Shown here: positions 8,267-16,767 of the stretch, piece by piece | Layout of the letters: each line of letters opens with the position of its first letter | Position numbering within the stretch: the stretch's first letter is position 1 | DNA from: an uncultured Paludibaculum sp. | Lineage (GTDB): Bacteria > Acidobacteriota > Terriglobia > Bryobacterales > Bryobacteraceae | Direction: 5' to 3' | DNA: 64,000 nucleotides | Assembly: GCF_963665245.1 (NCBI RefSeq) | Contig: NZ_OY762267.1 | Span: 1,922,001-1,986,000, forward strand | Made by a program: the position numbers and the translations under genes | The notes under the pieces: model-generated | Databases searched by the model: none | Seen by the model: the letters and a program-made list of their open reading frames with translations, nothing else | What the model was told of the DNA's origin: nothing

Positions 8267-9283
8267 ATGAAAGCCGCTTTCTACCAAGGCCATGAACACA
8301 TCGCCATCGGCGACTCCACTCCGCGCCTTCCGGGGCCTGGCGAAGTGCAGATCCGCGTCTCCCACTGCGGAATCTGCGGCACCGACCTGCATATCTTCCA
8401 CGGCAAGATGGACCACCGCGTTCAGATGCCACAGATCATCGGCCACGAGATGTCCGGCACATTGCTGGCACTTGGCGAAGGCGTCAGCGGCTGGGCGCCC
8501 GGCGACCGCGTCACGGTGAGACCCCTCGACAGCTGCGGCGAATGCCCCGCCTGCCTCGCGGGTCACAACCACATCTGCATGAAACTCAAGTTCATCGGCA
8601 TCGACACGCCGGGTGCGATGCAGGGTCTTTGGACCGTGCCCGCGCATACGCTTCATCGCCTACCGGAGAACCTGGGCTTCGAACAAGGGGCGTTGATCGA
8701 ACCGATCGCAGTGGCCTGCCACGACGTCCGTTTGGGCGAGGTGAAGGCCGGAGAGTACGCCGTGGTGCAGGGTGGCGGCCCGATCGGAATGCTGATCGCG
8801 CTGGTGGCCCGCGCCGCCGGAGCCCGGGTGCTGATCTCCGAGGTAAATTCGTTCCGGCTGGCACTGGCTCGTGAGCTTGGGCTGGACGCAGTGAATCCGC
8901 TGGAAGTGGATCTGGTCCAGTATGTGAACAGCCAGACCGGCGGCGCCGGGGCCGATGTGGTCTTCGAAGTCTCGGGCGTGCCCGCTGCCGCCGAGATGAT
9001 GACCAAGCTACCCCGCACGCGCGGCCGCATCGTGATGGTCGCCATCTACTCACAACCCGCACCGGTAACTCTCTTCCAATTCTTCTGGCGCGAACTGCGT
9101 CTGATTGGCGCGCGCGTCTACGAACCCCAGGACTTCGAGCAGGCCATCGCGCTCGCCGCCTCGGGCACGCTGCCGCTGGACCGCATCATTACGCGGGTCC
9201 TCCCACTGGAGGGCCTGGAATCCGGCTTCCGCGAGATGGAGCGAGGCGGAGCCGTCATGAAAGTCCTCATCCAGTGTTCGTAG
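8267..9283 (+). CDS. Zinc-dependent medium-chain alcohol/polyol dehydrogenase
   Basis: 338 residues, standard for the sorbitol/threonine/butanediol dehydrogenase group of the MDR superfamily. Catalytic zinc ligands are Cys37 (GICGTD) and His60-Glu61 (GHE). The structural-zinc loop with four cysteines is SCGECPACLAGHNHIC (about 88-103). The NAD(P) motif is VQGGGPIGML. It begins a three-gene plus-strand group with an SDR and a fucosidase (gaps of 15 and 7 bases). Oxidation of L-fucose, L-galactose or a derived aldonate is the likely role from context; the substrate cannot be read from sequence. LgoD/RspB-type L-galactonate dehydrogenases belong to the same group. Confidence 0.85.
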   Translation: MKAAFYQGHEHIAIGDSTPRLPGPGEVQIRVSHCGICGTDLHIFHGKMDHRVQMPQIIGHEMSGTLLALGEGVSGWAPGDRVTVRPLDSCGECPACLAGHNHICMKLKFIGIDTPGAMQGLWTVPAHTLHRLPENLGFEQGALIEPIAVACHDVRLGEVKAGEYAVVQGGGPIGMLIALVARAAGARVLISEVNSFRLALARELGLDAVNPLEVDLVQYVNSQTGGAGADVVFEVSGVPAAAEMMTKLPRTRGRIVMVAIYSQPAPVTLFQFFWRELRLIGARVYEPQDFEQAIALAASGTLPLDRIITRVLPLEGLESGFREMERGGAVMKVLIQCS

Positions 9284-9298
9284 ATTGAGAACCCAATC

Positions 9299-10069
9299 AT
9301 GTCTATTTTCGATCTCTTCAAACTCGACGGAAAGACGGCCCTGGTCACGGGCTGCAAACGTGGAATCGGACTTGCCATGGCGCAGGCCCTGGCCGAAGCG
9401 GGCGCCGATATCATCGGCGTAAGCAAGACGCTGGAGCCCGCCGGTTCCGACGTGGAAAAGTCGGTCGCCGCCCTGGGCCGTAAATTCTCCGCCCATACGT
9501 GCGATTTCTCCAACCGCGCCGCGGTGCAGGCCTTCGCCGATCAGGTGAACGCGGAACACCCTGTGATCGACATCCTCGTCAACAACGCCGGCACGATCTT
9601 GCGCAAACCCGCGGCCGAGCATCCGGACGAGTATTGGGACGAGGTGATCAATACCAACCTCCACGCCCAGTGGACCTTGGCCCGCGAGATTGGCAAGCAC
9701 ATGGTGGAGCGCGGTTCCGGCAAGATCATCTTCACCGCGTCGCTGCTCACCTTTCAGGGCGGCATCACCGTGCCCGGCTACGCAGCCAGCAAAGGCGGCG
9801 TCGGCCAGTTGACCAAGGCCCTGGCGAACGAGTGGGCGGGCAAAGGCGTGAACGTCAATGCCATCGCACCGGGCTATGTCGCCACCGACAACACCACCGC
9901 GCTGCGGGCCGATCCCGTACGCAATCCGGCCATACTCGCCCGTATCCCGGCCGGCCGCTGGGGTGAGCCGGAAGACTTCAAAGGCGCCACCGTGTTTCTC
10001 GCGTCCAATGCGTCCAACTATGTCAGCGGCGAGATTCTCGTCATCGACGGTGGTTGGATGGGAAGGTAG
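9299..10069 (+). CDS. SDR dehydrogenase, KduD-like (keto-deoxy sugar acid dehydrogenase)
   Basis: 256 residues, classical SDR. TGCKRGIGLAMAQALAEAGA (17-36) is the cofactor loop, NNAGT follows in mid-protein, and the catalytic Ser and YAASK motif are present with NVNAIAPGYVATDNT after them. The segments FQGGITVPGYAASK and ILARIPAGRWG match KduD (2-dehydro-3-deoxy-D-gluconate 5-dehydrogenase) and 2-deoxy-D-gluconate 3-dehydrogenase. The protein ends DGGWMGR, as KduD ends DGGWLAR. In the fucosidase context it may act on a 2-keto-3-deoxy-L-fuconate or galactonate intermediate. The enzyme class is firm and the substrate is inferred. Confidence 0.87.
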   Translation: MSIFDLFKLDGKTALVTGCKRGIGLAMAQALAEAGADIIGVSKTLEPAGSDVEKSVAALGRKFSAHTCDFSNRAAVQAFADQVNAEHPVIDILVNNAGTILRKPAAEHPDEYWDEVINTNLHAQWTLAREIGKHMVERGSGKIIFTASLLTFQGGITVPGYAASKGGVGQLTKALANEWAGKGVNVNAIAPGYVATDNTTALRADPVRNPAILARIPAGRWGEPEDFKGATVFLASNASNYVSGEILVIDGGWMGR

Positions 10070-10076
10070 TTCCGCT

Positions 10077-11588
10077 ATGAATCGACTCGCCATCCTCGTG
10101 CTCTCTTCCGCCCTGTTCTCCGCGGCCGGGCAAGCGCAAACATACGAACAGAAGATCGACGCCGCCATGAAGCGAGTCGATGCCGTGATAGCCAAAGGCC
10201 CCTACCAGGCCAACTGGGCTTCGCTCGAGAAGTTCCAGGTGCCCACGTGGTATGCCGATGCCAAGTTCGGCATCTTCATCCACTGGGGCGTCTACTCCGT
10301 GCCGGGATTCGGCAACGAATGGTACCCACGCGAGATGTATCTGCAGGACGGCAAGAGCAAGATCTTCCAGCAGCACGTCCAAAAGTACGGCCCACAGTCG
10401 AAGTTCGGCTACAAGGACTTCATCCCGATGTTCAAGGCCGAGAAGTACGATCCGCAGGCGTGGGCCACGCTGTTCAAGAAGTCGGGCGCCCGCTTCGTCA
10501 TGCCCGTGGCGGAACACCACGACGGCTTCCAGATGTATGCCAGTGACCTGTCTGACTGGAATGCCGCCAAGATGGGTCCAAAGCGCGATGTCGTCGGTGA
10601 CCTCGCCAAGGAAGTGCGCAAGCAAGGCATGCACTTCACCGCGTCGTCTCACAGAGCCGAGCATTGGTGGTTCTTCGACGGCGGCATGAAGTTTGATTCC
10701 GACGTGAAGGATCCCAAGAATCTCGGTCTCTACGGGCCGGCCCAACCCAAGCGTTTGCCCGGCGCGAAGCAGGACAACCAGCCCAGCGAAGCCCATATGA
10801 AGGACTGGCTGGCCCGCACGACGGAGTTGGTCGACAAGTATCAGCCCGAAGTCATCTGGTTCGACTGGTGGATTGAGGAGCCCGCCTGGCAACCCTATCT
10901 CCAGAAGTTCGCGGCGTTCTACTACAACCGCGGCGTGGAGTGGAAGAAGGGCGTCGCCATCAACTACAAGAACAAGTCGTTCCCAGACAAGGCCGCGGTG
11001 CTCGATATTGAACGCGGCAAGCTGGACGCGACGCGTCCCTATGTTTGGCAGACGGACACGTCCATCGGCCTCAAGTCGTGGGGCTACATCGACGGCGAGG
11101 AGTTCCGTACTCCGGATTCGCTGGTGGACGACATCGTGGACATCGTCAGCAAGAACGGACTGCTGTTGTTGAACATCGGCCCGCGCCCCGACGGCACCAT
11201 TCCGGATGAGGCCAAGAACATCCTGCTCTCCATCGGCAAGTGGCTGGACGTGAACGGCGAAGCAATCTACGGCACGCGTCCATACAAGGTGTTCGGCGAA
11301 GGTCCCACGCAGGTGCTGACCGGCGGCTTCACTGATCGGAAGCAGAAGCCGTTCACCGGTGAGGACATCCGCTTCACCACAAAGGGCAACACGCTGTATG
11401 CGATCGCGCTCGCCTGGCCGGGCAAGACGATGACGGTGAAGTCCATCGGCGCCGACCGCAAGATCGCTTCGATCTCGCTGCTCGGTTCCACGGCCAAGCT
11501 GAAGTGGACTCAAACGCCTCAGGGCCTCAAAGTCGACCTGCCGGACCAGAAGCCCGGCGACTTCGCTTTCGCCCTCAAGATCCAATAG
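10077..11588 (+). CDS. Secreted alpha-L-fucosidase, GH29
   Basis: 503 residues from the ATG at 10077, chosen because it gives a clean signal peptide (MNRLAILVLSSALFSAAGQA) and avoids overlap with the SDR gene; an upstream in-frame start at 9858 would sit inside that gene. GH29 hallmarks are KFGIFIHWGVYSVPGFGNEW near 60-80, AEHHDGFQMY, and EVIWFDWW with the presumed nucleophile Asp263. The C-terminal part forms a beta-sandwich. It would release L-fucose, possibly L-galactose, outside the cytoplasm. The two preceding dehydrogenases and the Fkp in the divergent operon would use or activate the released sugar. Confidence 0.93.
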   Translation: MNRLAILVLSSALFSAAGQAQTYEQKIDAAMKRVDAVIAKGPYQANWASLEKFQVPTWYADAKFGIFIHWGVYSVPGFGNEWYPREMYLQDGKSKIFQQHVQKYGPQSKFGYKDFIPMFKAEKYDPQAWATLFKKSGARFVMPVAEHHDGFQMYASDLSDWNAAKMGPKRDVVGDLAKEVRKQGMHFTASSHRAEHWWFFDGGMKFDSDVKDPKNLGLYGPAQPKRLPGAKQDNQPSEAHMKDWLARTTELVDKYQPEVIWFDWWIEEPAWQPYLQKFAAFYYNRGVEWKKGVAINYKNKSFPDKAAVLDIERGKLDATRPYVWQTDTSIGLKSWGYIDGEEFRTPDSLVDDIVDIVSKNGLLLLNIGPRPDGTIPDEAKNILLSIGKWLDVNGEAIYGTRPYKVFGEGPTQVLTGGFTDRKQKPFTGEDIRFTTKGNTLYAIALAWPGKTMTVKSIGADRKIASISLLGSTAKLKWTQTPQGLKVDLPDQKPGDFAFALKIQ

Positions 11589-11594
11589 ACGTGG

Positions 11595-11626
11595 CGGCCG
11601 GGACGTCATGGGCGACGCCCCGGCCG
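11595..11626. terminator. GC-rich hairpin between convergent genes
   Basis: CGGCCGGG (11595-11602) pairs with CCCGGCCG (11619-11626). The stem continues with CGTC/GACG after a single mismatch, around a six-base loop. It lies seven bases past the fucosidase stop and 17 bases before the stop of the convergent SnoaL-like gene. There is no T-run on either side, so termination strength is uncertain. Confidence 0.4.
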
Positions 11627-11643
11627 TCAGTCCCTCCGAAAAT

Positions 11644-12042
11644 CTACGCTCGATGAGCGGCGGCGTAAGCTTCCGTATCGAAGTGCGTCGACCAGGATGC
11701 CACCTTGCCGTCCTTCACCCGGAAGACCATCGCCCATTTGCTTTCCGCCTGCTTTCCCGTAGCCCGCACCCGCGCCTGTTCGTAGCCCAGCACCACCACG
11801 TCATCGCCGTTGGTGAAGTACTCCCGCGGATCGAACCTCAGCATCTCCTCGGTCTCGTGCAGACGGCGGAAGAACTCCGCGGCCCCCTCGGGGCCTTTGT
11901 ACTCACCCGCCAGTGCGTAGCCGGACCCGGGTACAGACCAAATGCAATCCGGCGTCAGCCGTTCCAGAATGTACGCGATGTCGCCTCGGCCAAACGCCTC
12001 GAAGAGTGACTGCACCAACTGCACTGATGTTGTCGTAGACAT
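11644..12042 (-). CDS. SnoaL-like / NTF2-fold protein
   Basis: 132 residues from the ATG at 12042, preceded by GGGAG at a 9-base spacing; a TTG at 12051 would add three residues. The pattern VQSLFEAFGRGDIAYILERLTPDCIW, then GPEGAAEFFRRL and VFRVKDGKVASWSTHFDT, is the SnoaL-like subgroup of NTF2-fold proteins. These small cone-shaped domains act as cyclases, isomerases or ligand binders, often with no known substrate. It is single, cytoplasmic and convergent with the fucosidase. No catalytic assignment is possible. Confidence 0.8.
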   Translation of the reverse strand: MSTTTSVQLVQSLFEAFGRGDIAYILERLTPDCIWSVPGSGYALAGEYKGPEGAAEFFRRLHETEEMLRFDPREYFTNGDDVVVLGYEQARVRATGKQAESKWAMVFRVKDGKVASWSTHFDTEAYAAAHRA

Positions 12043-12120
12043 CACGTCCAACTCCCTTCAGCACTCGATACGAGGCCGCCGGGCAATTGGATCTCAGCAA
12101 CTCGACTTTAATTTCTGGGC

Positions 12121-13080
12121 TTACTTCAAGGGCACGGCGTGCCGGCGGACGAAGTCCTGTTGCGTATCGGCCGGAGGACCAATGTAGTGATAGGGCTCGG
12201 CAAACTCCAAACCATGGCGAGCCCCCACTTGTCTGTCGCGTTCCAGAACGTAGTACTTGATGTAGTTGTTTGCGGCCGACTCGTCGTCGTCGCCCAACAG
12301 GGGGATCTGCAACCCGCGCTCGGCCAAGGACTTGCGCAATGCCGCTCCAGACTGGCCGGCTGGACCTTGCGTGACATTCAGCCGGTTGACGGCTACCTTG
12401 CGATCGATCACTGAGCTGATGTCCATAACGCGATTGACCAGTTGCGGCCCGCGGGCAAAGTAATACTTCTCGCTCACTCCATGCGGCTGCAATCCAGCGG
12501 CAAAGTGCTCCGGGTAGTCCTTCGATCCGCCGGCCATCCAGCAGGCCGCCTCCACCACTTGGGCTGTGACGGAGTGATCGGGATTCTCCTCGTAGTGACC
12601 CCAGGGGTCGTAGCAGACCACCGTATCCACCTTGAGCAATCGAAAGAGAAAGATGAGTCGCGCCCGCATTTCCAGGCGCGACTCCTGGTCCATCTGATGG
12701 TTACTGTAGTTCAGGTCGAACACGCTCCGGCACCCCAGCGCGCGCGCCACGGCCTGATTGTCACGTTCATTCTGGAGCACGGTGTTACCCGTGGTGCCGG
12801 GCCCGGCCATGTCATCGTTGGAGACACGGATGAGGTGACCGGTGTAGCCCTCATCGATCAGCCGGATGACCGCGCCGGCGGCAAAGAGTGGAATGTCATC
12901 GCAATGCGGCTGGATGGCGGCCAGCACCTTGCCCGCGTGGGGCTTTCCGGCCTGGGGCCGGTCGATCACCACCGGTCCGTTGGCCGTAGTGCCATCCTGA
13001 ATCGCCTGCCCGGACATCGCAAAGCTACTCCTCGGCGAAGCAAGAGCAGCTAAACCCGTTAGCATTGATCGGCGCAGCAT
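12121..13080 (-). CDS. Secreted PIG-L/LmbE-family deacetylase
   Basis: 319 residues from the ATG at 13080 (MLRRSMLTGLAAL), which gives a twin-arginine-like signal; an upstream in-frame start at 13161 would add 27 unrelated residues. The zinc motif, usually HPDD, appears as His59-Cys-Asp-Asp (IQPHCDDIPLFAAG). GHYEENPDHSVTAQ supplies the later His ligands (PDH). Family members deacetylate N-acetylglucosamine-containing conjugates such as mycothiol or GPI precursors. The secreted relatives in acidobacteria have no known substrate. The Pro-to-Cys change keeps the catalytic His and Asp. Confidence 0.82.
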   Translation of the reverse strand: MLRRSMLTGLAALASPRSSFAMSGQAIQDGTTANGPVVIDRPQAGKPHAGKVLAAIQPHCDDIPLFAAGAVIRLIDEGYTGHLIRVSNDDMAGPGTTGNTVLQNERDNQAVARALGCRSVFDLNYSNHQMDQESRLEMRARLIFLFRLLKVDTVVCYDPWGHYEENPDHSVTAQVVEAACWMAGGSKDYPEHFAAGLQPHGVSEKYYFARGPQLVNRVMDISSVIDRKVAVNRLNVTQGPAGQSGAALRKSLAERGLQIPLLGDDDESAANNYIKYYVLERDRQVGARHGLEFAEPYHYIGPPADTQQDFVRRHAVPLK

Positions 13081-13212
13081 GGAACCGGTGTAGCAGAGCC
13101 AATCTGGCAAGTCGATGCCGTATTCCGGTTGGCGCGACTCATTGGGGCCAGCACAGCCCAAACCCGGGTGCGCGTGGATTTGTGCTGTTGTGTTTAGTAT
13201 CTTGAGATCGCA

Positions 13213-13959
13213 ATGTCCACGAAAAAGAATGTGTCCGGCGACGTGGCGGCTCTAGCGGCGGAGATCCGCGCCTATTGCGCCGCCAACGCCAACCCCACGC
13301 TCGCCAACAAATGGGCCCGGTATTTCAAGGAGGGCTACGACGCCTGGGGCGTTCTGGACAAGGACCATCCCCTGTGGAACGCGCAGCAGGCGGCCTGGCT
13401 GGAAACCCATTCGCACCTGGGGCTCAAGGGCTTCCTCCTACTGGGCGAGACACTCTTCGCCAGCGGCAAGTACGAAGAGGGCGGCCTGGCCATCCGCTTC
13501 CTGAAATCCTATTCCACACAGATCGACGCTCGGGCACTGCCCGGCATCGCCAAATGGTTCCCGGGTGGGATCCGTAACTGGGCCCATGTCGATGTGCTGT
13601 GCGGAGAAGTGCTCTCCCCCGCCCTCGCCGCTGGCCGCCTGGGCTTGCAGGATTTTGCGGTTTGGAGAACTTCGCCGGAACGGTTTCAACGACGCGCCGT
13701 GCCCGTGGCCATGCTCTCACTGCTGAAGACGTCGGCGCCGACGGCGGAACTGCTCAGCTTCGTCCGCCCGCTGATGCTGGATCCGGAACGCGTGGTCCAA
13801 CAGGGGCTGGGTTGGTTCCTGCGCGAAACGTGGAAGCGCGAACCACAGCCCGTGGAAGAGCTACTGATGGAGTTCCGCAGCCAGGCTCCGCGGGTCATCT
13901 ATCAGTACGCCTGCGAGAAAATGACCCCGGCCCGCAGGACGGCCTTCCGGCGCGGCTAG
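13213..13959 (+). CDS. DNA alkylation repair protein, AlkC/AlkD-like HEAT-repeat fold
   Basis: 248 residues, all helical. ANKWARYFKEGYDAWGV (about 33-49) and the central GGIRNWAHVDVLCGEVLSP resemble AlkD-type glycosylases, in which the NWD/NWxxVD segment contacts DNA and the Asp promotes base excision. The Asp is present here. These enzymes remove positively charged alkylated purines such as 3-methyladenine or 7-methylguanine without base flipping. It is a single gene and overlaps the convergent amidase by four bases (13956-13959). Confidence 0.82.
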   Translation: MSTKKNVSGDVAALAAEIRAYCAANANPTLANKWARYFKEGYDAWGVLDKDHPLWNAQQAAWLETHSHLGLKGFLLLGETLFASGKYEEGGLAIRFLKSYSTQIDARALPGIAKWFPGGIRNWAHVDVLCGEVLSPALAAGRLGLQDFAVWRTSPERFQRRAVPVAMLSLLKTSAPTAELLSFVRPLMLDPERVVQQGLGWFLRETWKREPQPVEELLMEFRSQAPRVIYQYACEKMTPARRTAFRRG

Positions 13960-15347
13960 TCCTGCCAGGCCCGCTTGTAATGAGGGGCGCGGTCTTCCAA
14001 CGCCGCGGCGATGCGAAGAAGCGCCTGTTCGCCCCAGGCTCGGCCCACCAGTTGGCAGCCTACGGGCAGACCATCGTTGGAGAACCCGGCCGGCAGCGAA
14101 ACGACGGGCAACCCCAACGCGTTGAAGCCGCGCACCAGTTTCGTGCTGGCCAGACGAGTATCCTCCATCGTGCCGCCGATCTCAATCTCAGTCTGCCCGA
14201 TCTTCGGCGCGAAGATCGCAGTGCTCGGCACCAACAGGCAATCCACTTGTTTGAGGATGTTCTGGTACACACCCAGCATGCGTTTGCGCAGACGCTGCGC
14301 CTGCAGATAGTCGGTCGCCGGCAGCACACGGCCCATGTCGATGAGTGTCCGTACGTCATCACCGTAGGAGGCCCGCTGTTTGCGGATGTAGGGCTCATGC
14401 ACCGATGCCGCTTCCGCCAGCAGGGTGACTTGCGCCACTGTGTTCAACTGCCTGCCGTCCGGCACGCGCACATCCACCAGTTCCGCACCCAGATCCTGAG
14501 CGGTGTAGGCCATGAAGTGGACGGCGTTGTCCACCTGCTGGTCCAGCTTCTCGTAGAAGAAGTTCACCGGCATGCCGATCCTGACGCCCCGCAAGGAGAT
14601 CTCACCTGTGGGCGGCAAATAGTCGGGCACCGAACGGTTCACCGTGGTGCTATCGCGCTTGTCGAAACCAGCCATGGCTTGCAGGCCAACGGCCACGTCT
14701 CGCACGGTGCGACCTAGAGGGCCCATGTGGTCGAGCGAAAAACCGAGCGGCAGCGCTCCGAACTTGGAGACGCGGCCGAAGGTCGGTTTGATGCCCGCCA
14801 GCCCGCAGTAGGACGCCGGTACGCGGATGGAGCCGCCCGTATCGGTGCCGGTGGCCAATAGAGCCATACCCGTCGCCACGGCCACCGCCGATCCGCCGGA
14901 CGACCCACCAGGGATGCACTCAGGATTCCACGGATTGCGGATCGCTCCGAAATGAGGATTAGTTGAAGTAATGCCGTAGGCATGCTCGTGCATGCCGGTC
15001 TTGCCCACCATGACAGCACCGGCCTCGCGCCAGCGCTGCACTACGGCCGCGTCAAAATTCGGAATGTAGCTAGAGAAGACCTTGGAGCCCGAGGTCGTCC
15101 GCACACCGTTTGTGCAGAACAGGTCTTTGTGCGCGACCGGAATGCCGTGCAGCGGCCCGCGGTCCTGCCCTTTGGACAACTCCTCGTCGGCCTTGCGGGC
15201 CTCAGCCAGGGCGGTGTTCGCCGTTACGGTGATAAACGCGTTGAGCTTCGGGTTGAGTTTCTCGATCTGCGCCAGACATTGCACTGTCAGCTCCACTGAG
15301 CTGACCTTGCGCGCCCGCAACGCCGCCGCCGCCTCCAAGGCCGTCAT
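13956..15347 (-). CDS. Amidase-signature family protein (GatA-like)
   Basis: 463 residues, the size of GatA and stand-alone amidases. The catalytic Ser-cisSer-Lys triad is visible: GIPVAHKDLF with the Lys, then GGSSGGSAVAVATGM, and GTDTGGSIRVPASYCG with the nucleophile Ser. The start ATG overlaps the stop of a GatC-like small gene by four bases, so the two are coupled. The GatC-A order hints at an amidotransferase, but no gatB is nearby and tRNA-handling features cannot be judged. A stand-alone amidase with a GatC-like partner is equally possible. Confidence 0.85.
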   Translation of the reverse strand: MTALEAAAALRARKVSSVELTVQCLAQIEKLNPKLNAFITVTANTALAEARKADEELSKGQDRGPLHGIPVAHKDLFCTNGVRTTSGSKVFSSYIPNFDAAVVQRWREAGAVMVGKTGMHEHAYGITSTNPHFGAIRNPWNPECIPGGSSGGSAVAVATGMALLATGTDTGGSIRVPASYCGLAGIKPTFGRVSKFGALPLGFSLDHMGPLGRTVRDVAVGLQAMAGFDKRDSTTVNRSVPDYLPPTGEISLRGVRIGMPVNFFYEKLDQQVDNAVHFMAYTAQDLGAELVDVRVPDGRQLNTVAQVTLLAEAASVHEPYIRKQRASYGDDVRTLIDMGRVLPATDYLQAQRLRKRMLGVYQNILKQVDCLLVPSTAIFAPKIGQTEIEIGGTMEDTRLASTKLVRGFNALGLPVVSLPAGFSNDGLPVGCQLVGRAWGEQALLRIAAALEDRAPHYKRAWQD

Positions 15348-15535
15348 TCCGCGTCACCCTCCGCCACTTCCCGGACTTCGAACATCTGCGACGGTTCTTC
15401 TGTCCAATCGATCATTCCGCGCAACCCCAGCATGGTCTTGCCCAGCTCTTCCAGGCGTGTAATCGACTGGTCGGATAGCTCCAGTTTTTGCGCTGCCGCC
15501 AGCGCTCTCCAGTCGGGACCCAGACTGATAGACAT
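15344..15535 (-). CDS. Small GatC-like protein coupled to the amidase
   Basis: 63 residues, shorter than GatC (about 95). It has the helical pattern of the GatC N-terminus (LAAAQKLELSDQSITRLEELGKTMLGLRGMI) followed by an acidic tail (EVREVAEGDAE). It overlaps the amidase start by ATGA. GatC wraps around GatA and stabilises it in the Asp/Glu-tRNA amidotransferase, so a chaperone-like partner role is likely. No ribosome binding site is evident, and only 14 bases separate it from the divergent acyl-CoA dehydrogenase. The family call is tentative. Confidence 0.6.
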   Translation of the reverse strand: MSISLGPDWRALAAAQKLELSDQSITRLEELGKTMLGLRGMIDWTEEPSQMFEVREVAEGDAE

Positions 15536-15549
15536 GGTCTAATGATTGC

Positions 15550-16725
15550 ATGTCGAACCAGGGGATGACGACTGAGCCTGTGGTCCGTCCGCTCACTGTG
15601 CTGAGCGAAGAAGACCAACTCTTCCGCAACACCGTTCGCCAGTTCGCCCGAAAGGAACTCGCACCCAAGGTCCGCGAGATGGATGAAGCCGGTCTCTTTG
15701 ACAAGCGGCTACTCGCGCAGTGCTTCGAACTGGGGCTGATGGGCATCGAGATCCCAGAGGAGTACGGCGGCCAGGGCGGCACGTTCGTGCAGGCGCTGAT
15801 CGCGATTGAAGAGATCGCCGCCGTGGACCCCAGCGCCGGAGTGATCGTCGATGTGCAGAACACGCTGGTCAACAACGCCGTGATCCGTTGGTCGACCACC
15901 GGGCAGAAGCAGCGCTGGCTGCCGCGTCTCGCCCAGGACACCACCGCGTCCTATGCGCTGTCGGAGGCTGGAGCCGGGTCGGACGCCTTCGCCCTGACGA
16001 CGCGCGCCGTGGAAGACAATGAGGATTACGTCCTCACCGGCCGGAAGCTCTGGATCACGAATGCTTACGAAGCCGGCCTTTACCTTGTCTTCGCCACGGT
16101 GAACCCCGATGCCGGCTACAAAGGCATCACCTGCTTCGTTGTCGAGCGGGGCATACCCGGCTTTACCGTGGGCCGCAAGGAAGACAAGCTTGGTATTCGG
16201 GCGTCTTCCACCTGTGAGTTGATTCTCGACTCGGTGCGCGTGCCCAAGGCAAACATCCTTGGCGAGATCGGCAAGGGCTACAAGATCGCCATCGAGACTT
16301 TGAACGAGGGCCGCATCGGCATCGGCGCCCAGATGACCGGGCTCGCCCAGGGTGCCCTCACTCACGCCATCGCCTACGCCAAGCAGCGGAAGCAGTTCGG
16401 CAAAGCCATTGCCGAGTTCCAGGCGATCCAATTCGACCTGGCCCGCATGGCCACCGACGTGGAGACTTCACGCCTGCTGGTGTACAACGCCGCCCGCCTG
16501 CGCGACGCCGGCCGGCCCTTCCTCAAGGAGGCGGCCATGGCCAAGTATTGGTCCTCCCAGGTGGCCGAAACCGTCGCTTCCCGAGCCGTCGAGATCTTCG
16601 GAGGTGTCGGATTCACCAAGGATTACCCGGTGGAGAAGCTCTACCGTGACGCCAAGATCGGCCGCATCTACGAGGGCACCAGCAACATGCAGATGCTCAC
16701 CATCGCCAAGCAACTTCTCTCGTAA
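15550..16725 (+). CDS. Acyl-CoA dehydrogenase, short/branched-chain type
   Basis: 391 residues, standard for soluble FAD acyl-CoA dehydrogenases that introduce the alpha-beta double bond and pass electrons to ETF. Signatures are YALSEAGAGSDAFAL, WITNAYEAGLYLVFATV, a C-terminal RKQFGKAIAEFQAIQFDLA, and RIYEGTSNMQ with the catalytic Glu375. The Glu position fits the butyryl-CoA/2-methylbutyryl-CoA group. An ATG at 15565 is an alternative start and neither has a clear ribosome binding site. It probably serves branched-chain amino acid or fatty acid oxidation. No pathway partner is adjacent. Confidence 0.92.
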   Translation: MSNQGMTTEPVVRPLTVLSEEDQLFRNTVRQFARKELAPKVREMDEAGLFDKRLLAQCFELGLMGIEIPEEYGGQGGTFVQALIAIEEIAAVDPSAGVIVDVQNTLVNNAVIRWSTTGQKQRWLPRLAQDTTASYALSEAGAGSDAFALTTRAVEDNEDYVLTGRKLWITNAYEAGLYLVFATVNPDAGYKGITCFVVERGIPGFTVGRKEDKLGIRASSTCELILDSVRVPKANILGEIGKGYKIAIETLNEGRIGIGAQMTGLAQGALTHAIAYAKQRKQFGKAIAEFQAIQFDLARMATDVETSRLLVYNAARLRDAGRPFLKEAAMAKYWSSQVAETVASRAVEIFGGVGFTKDYPVEKLYRDAKIGRIYEGTSNMQMLTIAKQLLS

Positions 16726-16767
16726 CCCGGCGCCCGCCGCTGCCATCATGTAAGGAGAGGATTCCAG

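Noticed and set aside
10041..11609. 522-codon minus-strand frame opposite the fucosidase
   Set aside because: Antisense to a GH29 gene with all landmarks.
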